A model generated the notes under the pieces. That model did not search any database, was not told the DNA's origin, and saw only the letters and a list, made by a program, of their open reading frames with translations. Position numbers and translations under genes: made by a program. Below, piece by piece: positions 36,698 to 48,084 of a stretch of 64,000 nt of DNA; the stretch's first letter is position 1; the number at the start of each line of letters is the position of its first letter. The stretch is from Paralvinella palmiformis (Eukaryota > Annelida > Polychaeta > Terebellida > Alvinellidae): contig JAODUP010000512.1 in the NCBI GenBank assembly GCA_025642065.1, forward strand, positions 242,001 through 306,000, in the 5' to 3' direction.

Positions 36698-39600
36698 TCA
36701 ATTTATTTTTAATTTCCATTATTTTAAATTTGGATAAATAAGAAGAAAAAACACCCATGGACCCCAAACATCCACCAAAACCATCACCAAACATTAATTC
36801 AAACAATACGGTCTACTTACACTGTAGTCAGGATAGAACTACCAGAACAGTGAATAAAACAGATTTGTTGATGATGTTAAGCAAACATAACAACAAACAA
36901 AAAAGGGTTATTTTTTTACATTACACAGCAATGATGTTAGCAGCAGAACTCCACAAATAGACACTGATTAATAGGCAAAGGTTAAGCGAAAATGACAACA
37001 AAGAACACACAACTCCGCACCAGCAGAGAGCCATACCTGTTGTTCTGTCGTATTGGAGTGTGCTGAAGCTGATATAGCAGATGTTGTTACAGCTGTGGGC
37101 TGACTAGCTTGTATGATCTGGCCTGTCGCAGCGGCCTGTATGATATACTGAGCACCACCTGGTGCTGTAACACAGAAAGAGACGTGGGATAAATTGCAAT
37201 GATCAATATTCAAGAATACCATCATTTTTTAAAGAAAAGAATAACCCTACATCGTGATAAACCAAATAGCCCACCCCCCACAACACTGCACTGATGTACT
37301 TTGCTAGTATTATTAACTGATTAAATTAACTGATTAAAACAAATCATCCGTATTGAGATACCATTGGTGAGTGGTTTCCAGAGCTCTGTGGTAGATTTTC
37401 ACAAAAAGAAACAAGCCAAAAAATTTGTTTCCAGGAATATTTGTTTGATATAACATCTAAAGCTGGTTAATATAATCTGGTGCTTGTTTCAGCCACAAAC
37501 AAGCCACATTGATCAGCAAAGCCACATTTAGGCTTAATATTACATTGTTATGGCAATGCTAAAGGCAGAATCACAGCCATATTTATCAACTCAGATTCTT
37601 GCTCTTATTTTACATCTACATAAAGTTCATAATCCAGTTCATGCATTTCATGTTACAATAACACACTTATGACATACAGCCTATCATTCCTTTTCCAACT
37701 GGGAAAATCTGCAGCTGAACCGGCACACCAATTTCCCTGTAATTGTGTACACCCTCCGCGTATGATGGCCTGATACAGATTTTGCTCCAAAGATTCGCAA
37801 AAAGGCTGTTTATCACAACCTTTGATTTCCATTTGTAATTGCTTTGATGTTATAATTAATAAACAAACTCACCTCAATTGGGAGCAGTGATTTGTATTGT
37901 TAGGGTAATCAATGAAATATGACGCACGTATAAGTCAAGACACATTTGTGAGTTTTTATGGTAGTTTCTTTATGTTCACAGCTTGTATAATGATCAGCAC
38001 TATCTCTGTGATATTTTTAATGGTGATTTTAAGTTCGAACTATTTATGTGTTTCCTAGTGAGTTATAATTAGTTTAAATTTACAAGATTTCTAGGCTTGA
38101 AGACCGATTTACTGTAGAAATAACTGAAATAATTTTAATGTTGAACTGACCTGTCACCATCTTGGGTAAGCCTAATCTGATTCTGCACGGTGTTCAGACA
38201 GGTCGCAAAAATAATAATAAAAAGAATAAAAGTTGATTTTATTTCCCCGCAGCAGGTTTCAGCCATGATCTGCGGCTTTGTAAAACAAGTATTCAAAACA
38301 TAATGGCTTTAGCAATAGCAATAAAATACGTCTGTAATTTTTTTCTTTAAAATAAAATAGACACATTTAGTTGCTGTATAAAGTGCACCCCCAAAAAAAT
38401 TTGAAGGGAAGAGCAAAGCAAACCACAAGCAGTTGGGGGTGTGGGGATGATGTAAGAGCCTGAGAAAAAATTGGGATTTGTGCATTTCAGGACATTCTGA
38501 AACTGCTTGAGTGGGCACAATACACGTCTTTTGCAACTTTCTTCAAACCAACAGTTTGACTCACTCCCCACTTCAAGAAATGTTATTTTCAACTCTGGAA
38601 AAAACAGAAAACCAACAAAAAATGGAAAACTCTCAACCCTGTTGTGTGCGATGTATGAATCTACTACTTACCCAGTGAAATCGTGCCGCCTTGTAGAGCA
38701 GCCAGCTGTTGCTGATATAGGCTTGGTGGTAAGGCTAATGTGGCCGTTTGTGCTGCTCCACTCTGGTTGACAAATAACAATAAGACATTTTTCTCATTTG
38801 AATAAAGCCAGGCATCATCATTTTTAATGTAAAAAATCAGATTAAAAAAAATTTAAATAGATTTTATAAATAAAAAACAATAGTCAAACCCCAAACACAT
38901 ACAAGTATAATCACACACAATCCTGTTTTCTGCCAGACATTATGAAGGTGATAAGAATGACTATATACTAATAAATCACCAGCTGTAAATAACACGACGC
39001 TGTAGTAGTTATTTTTTACAAAATAGTCACACATTGGTATGCGTTCAGCACGAGATAACTATCAATAGCAAACTTATATCAATGTTCATTTTATACACCC
39101 AACCTGGCTAAACACCAAGTACTTAAGCATTGACTCACATGTCAGATCATCCCAAATTCTTCCAATTTACCTCATTGAAGCAGAATGGCTTCGCTTTTAA
39201 CACCTTCTATTATGTTGATCTCCCAAGATCATGCCAACCATAGATTATAAATATTATATATAAAATAATTATCCCGTGTAAGTAACAATTGATTAAAAAA
39301 AACTATTTATTTTTATACTGCAAGTTAATTGATAAATTACATGTTTACCAAATAATTAGACCCACTGCATGATGACGTCAAAAACCAAAACAAACCAGGT
39401 GCGCTTTGCATTGTGGGATTTATAGGGGGTCCGCTGAGCGATAACACCGTGATAATCCCGCCATTTTAACCTTAAACGTCAATGTTCCGGATCTATTATA
39501 ATCATGCCAAAAAATAACTCTGTGTGCCGTATTGTCATGCCACTAGTAAGCAATATAAACATTTAAGTTGGCATGTGTTGGCCGCGGGATGAAACGCTGA

Positions 39601-42600
39601 GAAAGCGTTGGGTTGTTTTAATTCGAAATGACAATCTGCGAGTCAAATTTATAATTACAGTGTAAGGATCGACTGAAACAGTGAAAGGCGCAAATAAAGT
39701 GTAATTTACCAATATTATTATCCATCAGATCATAGATAATAATATTGGTAAATAAAGTGTAATTTACCATTTTATTATATCCATAAATAATAAATTAAAT
39801 TTACCAATATACTGAACTCTATTCTTCTTCTTTTCGTTAAATATAATTTAGTGTGATTTACTATGAACATTACATTTTAACAGTCTTTGTTATGTATAGT
39901 GAATAATATTGTACTATGGTTTACAATGTTGAATACCACACTTTACTATCATTTTATAAAGTAGCAATGATGGACGATTAGCATATAGTTATAATCTGAT
40001 TTTCAGTTTTGGAATACAATTTTTCAACAGTGCCGACTTTTTCGGTGTCGAAGTTAAATGGTACGCAGAAGTATTTTTTGGCATGATTATAACAGATCTG
40101 TAACATTGAAGTTTACGGTTAAAATGGCGGGATTATCACGGTATTATCGCTCAGTGGACCCCCTATAAATCCTACAATGCAAAGCGCGGCCGGTTTGTTT
40201 TGGTTTTTGACGTCATCATGCTTCAGGCTTATTGTGTATGAAAACCAAATGAAACATAATAAAAATAAAATGCATGATTTTTTGTAGTGATTGAAATCAT
40301 GAATGAAACCAAACAAGTCGGCATCATTTTTAATCACACCTATTATAATGAACTCGAATACAACTGGACAGGAACAGGTACGCAGCTAATGTATGTTATT
40401 GTTAAGGAAAGGTTTGTGTGTGTCTACAATCTTGGGGATCATATACAGGGTTTGACATTAACACTTGCCTGATTGCCCTGGGCAACCTAACTATGATATC
40501 AGGCACTATAAATGTTACTGTCGGTTGTCCTACATGGCAACAAGGTCCCACGATAATGATTTGACCACATATTTGAGATTTTCTCGTGATTTTGTTCGTA
40601 CATTAAAACAGGAGATGCTCATCTAGTCTGGTAAAACGCATAACTCGTTGACACATGTCGGTCCAATAGCACTAAGAGGAGATGCAATGATTTGCAACGC
40701 TATGTGTGAATAACGCTTTGCACCTATAATGGCAGCATGCGTTGTATGCTCTCTTGGGAGCTGAGATATGAGTCAGGGATAGTAATATTGTAAAGCGCCT
40801 TAGACCAGCTTCTAGCTGAATAATATTATTATTATTATAAACACAGACACACACAAGAGAGAGACAAATAGACAGTGATAAATTAACATACATGTTATGC
40901 CTCACACAGAGATTGCTCAAACACTTACCATCTCAATCAGACCTGTCTGACCAGCATTAATAACAGGTATGTGGGCCGAGAAAGCAGCAGCTGAAGCAGA
41001 TAACAAGGATAAGTATTCACGTGTACAGGTAACAGACATGTCACAAACTTGTAGCTTTATAGCAGAACAATAGATGGCATAACGTTAGCACGAAAGGGTC
41101 ACTCGCTGACATCTCATCACAGGCAACAGGGCCAAATTTAAATGCCAACACAGGGTGATGAAAAGGCGAGACTGAATTATTGGAAGTCTTATACTATCAC
41201 TATGTAACAACCTGTATCAGCTGATTATGGATGAAAATACTCAGTCATAATAATGGCGTGAATCATGTATCAGGCTTGCGCATGAAAAACAAACCATGAT
41301 AAATATTAATCCAAAACAGTTTCCAAAACTCTTTACTGAAGATAACCTACGTGAATACCAGTATAATGGCCTACTCCTCGTCACCTCTCACCTTGTGGCT
41401 GCGCCTGTTTGGCAGCCTGCTGTTGCGTCACACTGCCGGCCTGACCAATCTGCAGTTGTTGCTGCCCCGCTGCATTTATGTTCAATATATGTGGCATCGG
41501 CTTCTCTGTCTCCAACACCTTAGACTGGATCAGCTTATCCTCCCATAACTGCAGACGCAAAGGATTAAACTGTATTCAGCTTGGGACGACGGAACCCCAA
41601 AAAATATACTTATCACAGTGTCAAAATACAATTCCACAAACAAAACTGAATTATTTAAGCGGCATACCAATAAAAAGTGTACAGATTTATGTTACCTTCT
41701 TAAGCTCCAAAAGCACTTGTTCATCAACGCCATCATCCAAGAATGCCTCTCTGACGTTATTAATGACATCATCTATCACAGACCGGTACAATTTTGGCTA
41801 ATGGGAGAGATTATTAAAAAAAAGGTTAATTGCTATTACCGGCCTGTGTAACCAATTGAACAAACAACCATAAAAATACTACAAAAATAATGCTCCCGGT
41901 CCCTGGATATATTTCTAGCGTTATCAGTGTTTGTGGGATGTGTCACCTGGCAATAAAAGCCCCCAGCCTGACCTTCTCACTTCTCTAGAAATAAACAGCA
42001 AGATGGGTTGAACAATACACTTGCACACGAAGACCAGTTAGGGGTTGTCTCAGAACATTGATGTTGGGTATCAGACGAAATTGCTTTTGTTTAGGGGTGG
42101 GGGGGGTTGAGGTCAAGGCCAGTTTCATCTCTAATCATACATAATTTTTTCACTTTGTTTGTTCAGGTCGCCCCAATTAGTTTCCTGTCGATGAATTTCC
42201 CAACTGCAAAATATGCACCAATTAAAGGTTTTTACTAGGTGACATGACATCAGCGAAAAAATGATCAACTAATTTCTGGGACACTCAAATCGAAACCTGC
42301 GGCTGAATGGACTGAAGCCAACAGCACTTATCTCCATCACAAATTAAAGATCAATTTCCATGTTGCTGTATTTCATATACTGATACCACAGGGTTCATAC
42401 ACATTTTGACATCTCAAATTCCATGACTTTCAATGACCTTCCAATGTCAAATTCCAGGACCTTTTCAAAGAATTCATGAACTCTTAATACATGAAAATCC
42501 ACACCCATATTTTCAACGAAAGCAGCAGCACAGTAGACGGACATCAAACTAACACAAACAGTGACTCGACATTTCAAAAGTAGTGTGACCACAGAACTCC

Positions 42601-45600
42601 TGTATGCTTATAACAGGAAATATAGATCTATAATAAATTGATAATTGTGAATGTCCAAATTCCAGGACTTTCAAGGACCTCTATAAATTCCAGGATTTCC
42701 AGGCCTGGAATCCAAATTTTCAAATTCCAGGACTTTCCATGTTTTCAAGGACCTGTACAAACCCTGTGTAACCATCGTCAATGTTTGTCAACTTTCATCC
42801 GAGGGGAAGGGGGGGATCTCAGGCCAGATGAAAATACTTTTATCATTGTGGTTGAACTTTGATGTTCTGAGATGACCCATTACTGTCAGCTATAATATGC
42901 TGTCTATTATGATAAGCAGGAGAACAGAGCAGGCAAATTATAAACTGGAAACTGTATTTCCCATGGGAACATCTGGATACAGTTTTGTTTTATATTATCA
43001 TTGCTAATTAACAACAACCCCCCCATATCATTTCACAGAAAACTGCTTGTCAAATGCAAACAAATGACCAAAAAAATAGAATTATTTCAAAGCAAAGTAC
43101 ATTTGAGCAATTATGTGTGGGAAATATACCCAACCATCATTGGAGAATGGGCTCAGGGAATTTGGTGTTTGATAACAGTTGGAAAGCTGTCTGCACCACT
43201 GGAGCATTTCTTCACTGTATATGGTTGTTGGTTGGACGTAGAGCTGCTTAACACAGCACAATAAGTGAAGCATCTGATAAACCGTCAGAAGTTTGTTGCG
43301 AAAGGTACAGGAAGTCCACAGATAAAATCGAATCAGGTGGTGGAGAAAGATATCAGAGAGTGCGGGCTGGATAAGGTAGTTGTGGGAACCCTCAAGCCAA
43401 ACATCTCATAAGAGGGGGAAAATGGCTGTAAAATGAATTGCTGTTGTTGGTTGGCAGCTTTGATTGCAAGAGATCCTCAGAGCAGAAGGACTGGAAACTG
43501 TGCCTTGTGTATTATATTATAGCTAGTGCTGAGAATCACACATGCACATATACGAACACAGTGTCAGTGACCAGTTCAAAATTCCACTATTCAATCTGTA
43601 CATTAGTGTGGTAATACCTCGGTGAATTTGGATTAAGATTATTTCCAACTTGAACAAAGTCCTTATTTCTAATTCATCATCCAGAGTTTGTTCATTAAAG
43701 GAATGGTACACAGATAAACCCTATGTAAAACAGGGTTCACATCTAGCCGTCTTAACAATGGTTTGACAACGTTTGATAATTAAGGATAACAAAACTGAAT
43801 ACAGTCTGTACTTATTCAATTGTTTATTCTTTTACAATAACAGGCTATCACTGTGCATGACTTAAAGGTTATGCAACAATTTTTTAAAACATATAGGTCT
43901 GCCAGTGGTTGCTTGATAATGCCACATAGAAACCATAACTAGGTTTATGGCATATTTAGACAATATCAAGTTATCATTCATTGGCATAAAGCTGATTAGT
44001 TATAGCAGCATCACGTTATAACACAGCAACAACTATATAAAATGATAATATCATATTGATTAATTATGCTTGGTCGGTTCCGAATGGGTGCCTTGTCTGG
44101 TTTCAGTGCCAGTCAGAAGATGAATGGCTCCCTCGGGAAATGAGACAAGATGAAACATCCCACAGGATGGGTTACAATAGCATTCAACCCAGGCACGAGA
44201 GGTCCACATTTCCACTTGGAACATGGAGCTGAATTGGAGTGGTCTCTTCACCATCTCTCAAAAATTACGTATTTATCTAGGAAACTGACTGTGCACGTAC
44301 TTGGTGACATCAATGTGCATTCACTTAGCAGGCAGCATTAAGAGCTTTGAACAGTCTATTAACCAGTGGGATGACCCAATATCTAAGCACTGTCTGTTTT
44401 GTTGTCTGGTGATGAAGGCTAATTAACTTATGATGTCAAGATGCTACAACCGGTGGTGGCCCTACTAACCTGATACAATGATGACTGATGTTTTTTCGGC
44501 CACTTTTGTGCACAAGGTAGGCTAAATGAGTGACCTCCAAAGGTAATGAGGTGAAGTCAAAGACGAAACAACCTTCAGATATGCCCACACCAAGATTCGA
44601 ACACAGTGGTAGTAATCTATAGTCCAACACGCTACCACTAGACCATGGAGGCACCCAAACCTGGTACAAGACCAGCCAAATTTCTCCAAACCAAACATAC
44701 TTTTAATTTTCGTCACGATGAATTCCACCAAAAATCTAAAATGCTATTTGCATCCTTGCCCTTAAATAAATTCGAAGTTTCCTGCGGTGCCCTTTTTTAC
44801 TCAGCAAAATTCCCTTGGTACCCTCATTACATACAAGCTATCCAAACCAAAATATGTTCTGCCCCTCTGACCATGAAATTCTAACCCTGCAATCCTCTCC
44901 TAGGAGACTGAGCCATAATATACTGTTCAGTATTGTTTGTGATAGGAATCAGTTTTTATCTATTTCAGAGAAGATGGTATAGATTAATAAATCAGTCAGT
45001 TGAATACTTGTGAAACTGACAGTACCCGAGACACAGAACGTGTGGAGGTACCCTAAATCTGCAAGGCCAACATACTAATACAAAGTCCTTGACTGGTAGT
45101 TTGTTGTACCTATCCATGGCAAAAGCTGCTTTCCCTGCCTAGCAGTGGATTGGTCTATTACTGGACTGATGCTCGTTCAAATAAGGTCAAACTATAATTG
45201 AACATTGGATTGGGGGGGGGAGAGGGTTAAATGGGCTTTTCTGATGCTGCTTGTTGTTGAATTGTTTCCTTACTGCACCGATATAGATACTGTAGGTCCA
45301 ACACACTAAGTTGACCCGCCCATTAACCTGAGGTCATTTCCAGGTGAGGTTCTAAACGCAGGAAATAGTTTTGATTTCATAATTCATTATTCGTACCAAT
45401 GACATGTGTTTTGTATACTGTCAAAATCTGAAAATGAGGATTGATGTCCATTTACATCTAGATCCAGACAGCTGCCAACACACTGAAATATTTTCTCCGA
45501 TGACTGGATCTCTTGACACTAAAATAGCACTGGCTTAATGGCCGGGACCTACGGTAATCAGTGTGACTGAAAACGACCAACAAATTGTTCTTATCACAAA

Positions 45601-46898
45601 AGGAAATAGTTAATAAAATACAAAATCTTTCCTTGCTGCTCTATTGATATGAGGCAACAAATAAAATCAGTGCCGCAAACCAAACGTCTGTGTTCAACTT
45701 AAAACATGTGTGAAGACTGGAAATTTCGTAATATTATGTAAACATACATCACATTATAATTCAAATGATAATAAAATATTCATTTTGTTTTCCTTCAATC
45801 TAACATTTGGTCAGATTCTAAGAAAGCGGGCAAATATTTTTTAATGTAATGGTATCTAGAAATTGATATAGAACGTTCAAGCAACCGACTTAACTCACAG
45901 AATTGATTGAAAAGAGACCCATTATTGATAGATGACACATCCAACAGTCTGGCAACAATGGAATTTTATCCCACAGTACAAAAGGTATTATATCTGTACT
46001 AAACATTTCTAATTTTTTGTTTTTTTTCACTTATTAACCGTTTTTTTTATTTCTGGCAATTCAACAATATTGTAAGAAACTCGATCTGAAAGCCAACTCA
46101 CAAGTGACTATGAAAATTATATTCCCTTTAAAAATGCATTATTATATTATATTCATATGGAAACATTTCTAATTCAATATATATATATATATATAATACA
46201 CACAACATAATTAAAGTAAAACAAAACTTATGGAGTTTGTATTAAGTTGTGATAATCCAGATTTTACTTGTTTGCTTTTGTCAACAATAGACCTAGACTT
46301 AGATCTATGGAGTCAAGATAGATCTATCCATCATGTTTACGATAGTGATACTGACAGAGGAAAATTTTAGATAATCAAAACGGGTTGAGGCTGGTATAAT
46401 TGTGCTATGAAGAGAAAGCACTGCTGGTTTATCTGTCAGTTACGTGCAAAGGAAATTTCATGCAGGTGTGTATTAGACATAATGATAATGCAAACAATAG
46501 ACTAAGACTGTGCGTGTTAAGTCTAGACCCCCTCTAGTTGGTAGTCTATTTACCAGACAGTGAAGGTGTTACTGTCCCGTAGACTAACTCTCTAGTTGTT
46601 TAATAAAACCGAACGTAGTTCTTGAAAACAGATTGGACCCAAAGCGAGCCCGGAACACGTTTCGTTGCACTTTCTGGCGTTCGAATTAAGCCATTTAGTG
46701 GGGGTAAATTACATGATTGGCGCCATTGTGCCAATTTTCAATCACGGCTAAAATTATCTGACTAAGCGAAAATCCAAAATGGAAGACACCTCTTTGTCAA
46801 CGAAGAGTTCGGCGAGAAACACAGAAAACCGGTAGGCCGTTCTTAACCAGGCCGACGTAAATTCGCTGACTGCTTACCACGTCTGCCACATTTGCCAT
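34587..46898 (-). CDS. GTF2A1: TFIIA alpha/beta precursor (large subunit)
   Basis: Complete gene: nine coding exons, 909 coding bases, 302 residues (the human protein has 376). With TFIIA gamma it binds TBP on core promoters and stabilises TBP-DNA in the nucleus. Exon 1 gives MANVADV. PKLYRSVIDDVINNVREAFL and LWEDKLIQSK at residues 8-51 form the N-terminal half that pairs with gamma in a four-helix bundle. Residues about 60-187 are a Gln/Ala/Thr-rich variable linker. QLDGTHD at 194-200 fits the taspase 1 cleavage rule, followed by a long Asp/Glu run to 236. FDTENVVVCQFDR (255-267) and the last exon KWKFSLKDGIMNLNG ... GDAEW form the TBP-contacting beta barrel. The linker is shorter than in vertebrates. 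All junctions keep frame. Confidence 0.96.
34982..35074 (-). CDS. GTF2A1: GTF2A1 exon 8
   Basis: Residues 237-267, DPLNSCDDVSSDED then FDTENVVVCQFDR. Donor GTGAGT. Confidence 0.97.
35127..35230 (-). mobile_element. Possible diverged SINE-A remnant
   Basis: GTGAAAGATGAAACACC followed by a degraded B box and CAGCCATGGAGGAG at the far end resemble family A; weakly supported. GTF2A1 intron 7. Confidence 0.35.
36108..36254 (-). CDS. GTF2A1: GTF2A1 exon 7 (cleavage site, acidic tract)
   Basis: Residues 188-236, NVQRIVQLDGTHDSSS followed by mostly Asp and Glu. The cleavage bond predicted from the taspase rule is D196-G197, at bases 36228/36227. Confidence 0.95.
36662..36693. repeat. (AT)n microsatellite
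   Basis: About 30 bases of AT in GTF2A1 intron 6. Confidence 0.9.
37037..37164 (-). CDS. GTF2A1: GTF2A1 exon 6
   Basis: Residues 145-187, APGGAQYIIQAAATGQIIQA then a Thr/Ser/Ala-rich tail; the GGxQYIIQAxxxGQIIQ pattern is usual in TFIIA linkers. Confidence 0.92.
38672..38762 (-). CDS. GTF2A1: GTF2A1 exon 5
   Basis: Residues 115-144, SGAAQTATLALPPSLYQQQL then AALQGGTISL; variable linker, phase 0 in and 1 out. Confidence 0.86.
39358..40236. mobile_element. Long-TIR palindromic DNA element
   Basis: Two arms of about 170 bases (39362-39533 and 40060-40230) are inverted copies. Each holds GATGACGTCAAAAACCAAAA, TTTATAGGGGGTCC and ATAATCCCGCCATTTTAACC (or complements). The 520-base middle has no transposase; it includes a hairpin with perfect 17-base arms TTACCAATATTATTATC (about 39707-39752). 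GTF2A1 intron 4. Confidence 0.85.
40770..40848 (+). mobile_element. Retroposon 3' end with (TTA)n tail
   Basis: ATTGTAAAGCGCCTTAGACC followed by (ATT)n resembles the 3' ends of SINE/LINE-type retroposons seen in marine invertebrates. The 5' part is not delimited. Confidence 0.4.
40929..40990 (-). CDS. GTF2A1: GTF2A1 exon 4
   Basis: Residues 94-114, AAAFSAHIPVINAGQTGLIE then M. A variable linker; assignment rests on splice sites and phase (1 in, 0 out). Confidence 0.82.
41392..41548 (-). CDS. GTF2A1: GTF2A1 exon 3
   Basis: Residues 42-93 start LWEDKLIQSKVLETEKP (end of the helical domain), then a Gln-rich linker with QQQLQIGQ and QQQAAKQAQPQ. Confidence 0.95.
41696..41797 (-). CDS. GTF2A1: GTF2A1 exon 2
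   Basis: Residues 8-41, PKLYRSVIDDVINNVREAFL then DDGVDEQVLLELKK, the most conserved N-terminal block. Confidence 0.97.
42041..42879. mobile_element. GGGG-ended Harbinger-like MITE (host of a nested element)
   Basis: Inverted ends GGGGTTGTCTCAGAACATTG and TTTGATGTTCTGAGATGACC, flanked by TTA on both sides (42038-42040, 42880-42882). A 3-base TTA target and GGG-rich ends fit PIF/Harbinger-type elements. GTF2A1 intron 1. Confidence 0.72.
42389..42766. mobile_element. CAGGGTT-ended hAT-like MITE, nested
   Basis: 378 bases from CAGGGTTCATACA to TGTACAAACCCTG, filled with CCAGGACTTT-like motifs. The 8-base flanks TGATACCA and TGTAACCA are a likely hAT-size target duplication with two changes. 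It sits inside the GGGG-ended element. Confidence 0.82.
44054..44211 (-). mobile_element. Diverged SINE-like stretch
   Basis: AAGATGAAACATCCCACAGG and CATTCAACCCAGGCACGAG are reminiscent of the altered family A copy at 4.2 kb. Old and uncertain. Confidence 0.35.
44479..44657 (-). mobile_element. SINE-A copy
   Basis: Full length, with a 12-base target duplication AACCTGATACAA / AACCTGGTACAA (44467-44478 and 44658-44669, one change). GTF2A1 intron 1. Confidence 0.9.
45288..45556 (-). mobile_element. CCGTAGG-ended MITE, copy 2
   Basis: The inverse-oriented partner of the 11.3 kb element: ends TACTGTAGGTCC and GGCCGGGACCTACGGTA, and a shared core AAATGGACATCAATC. GTF2A1 intron 1. Confidence 0.8.
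46878..46898 (-). CDS. GTF2A1: GTF2A1 exon 1
   Basis: Seven codons, MANVADV, with donor GTG|GTAAGC; vertebrate TFIIA alpha also begins MAN before the PKLYRS block. Phase 0. Confidence 0.88.
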
Positions 46899-47150
46899 CT
46901 GCAAACCGACTTCGACGAAACGATACAAAATCCACACGATTTTCAAACAAAAGTGGGCTCCGAAGAAGCCAAAGATCCGCGCCTGAGCACCTGCTTTTAT
47001 AGTCTGGCGAGCGAGCTTCGCAGACCATGGGCAAAATGGTTGAAATCGCGGTGACGTAGCCGGTCACGTGACCGCTGACTGGCCGATGCGCAGACTCCTC
47101 ATTGTGGGCTGGATGTAAATAAGAACACGTGCTTTTCGCGAGTTGATGTC
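46899..47150. promoter_or_regulatory. GC-rich promoter of GTF2A1, possibly bidirectional
   Basis: GC-rich DNA directly upstream of the GTF2A1 start contains a perfect 14-base palindrome CGGTCACGTGACCG (47061-47074) centred on a CACGTG E-box, a CRE-like TGACGT at about 47052, and TCGCGA at about 47136. No TATA box is evident close to the GTF2A1 start. The E-box core fits USF/MITF-type bHLH-ZIP factors. The promoter role is inferred from position and composition. Confidence 0.55.
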
Positions 47151-47211
47151 ATGATGTTCCTTGTCGAGTTATTGTTCCCCGAGAGCAGCTACCAGTTGGT
47201 GTTTGTTTTAG
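47151..47211 (+). CDS. Possible first coding exon of a divergent gene
   Basis: An ATG 253 bases from the GTF2A1 start, on the opposite strand, opens MMFLVELLFPESSYQLVFVL and meets a good donor (TTAG|GTAAGA) in phase 1. I do not recognise the peptide and found no convincing continuation exon in the next 16.8 kb. It may be a 5' UTR or chance. Confidence 0.25.
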
Positions 47212-47453
47212 GTAAGACACAGATAGACTACTTGTTATTCCATTATTAAAGACTATATAATATCGTAGGCGTATAGTAGGCGAAAATAGTCAGTTTTGGT
47301 GCATATAAAGTTGGCGATATTAAAGTCGGTCTAGGGTTAGGGACCTAAACATGCTACATATTAACATATTGGTCACACAATGGCACTTGACAGTCGTAAT
47401 GTGAATTATTATTATGTTCGAAAATAATTACATATTCTACGTTTGGCTGTATT

Positions 47454-47456
<3 letters not shown>

Positions 47457-47492
<36 letters not shown>
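47457..47492. repeat. (AT)n microsatellite
   Basis: About 35 bases of AT. Confidence 0.95.
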
Positions 47493-47494
<2 letters not shown>

Positions 47495-48017
47495 ACGTAA
47501 TCTTGGTGTTACATTTGACAGCGATTTTAATTTCAGAAAACATATTTCTCTGACATCAGACATGTTTCCCTGTTCAATCTCGCATCATTTTCAAGCTCTG
47601 CATTATTGCCTATCAAACAATTTCTTCCGGAGAACCTTCATATCTATTTTCCATGCTTTCTTTAGCATCCAAGCCTAGAGAACTCCGTTCATCTGGATTT
47701 CACTTGTCTGTTCCCAGGGCTAAAACTCATGCTGGGACTCGTGCTTGTACTCCTAATTGTGTGTTGATAAAATCCGACCAGGAAATCTTTTTATGATTAA
47801 TTATCGGACTAGAGTACGTGTAGACCTAGTTCTTACTACTTAATTCACAAACGAGTCAGTATAAACAATTAACACCTTACTCTATGGATAAATATATATA
47901 ATTATTTCATGACGTATGTGTTCAAACGCATTATATTTATAATTAATAATTTAAACTTCCTGGTAATTATATGCTGATCAATTTGGTGTATAGCCAGTAA
48001 CTCAGAGCTAGTTTATT

Positions 48018-48028
<11 letters not shown>

Positions 48029-48055
<27 letters not shown>

Positions 48056-48084
48056 TGTGTGTGTGTGTGTGTGTGTGTGTGTAG
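48029..48084. repeat. (AT)n-(GT)n compound microsatellite
   Basis: TA run followed directly by a GT run of about 28 bases, a Z-DNA-prone arrangement. Confidence 0.95.
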
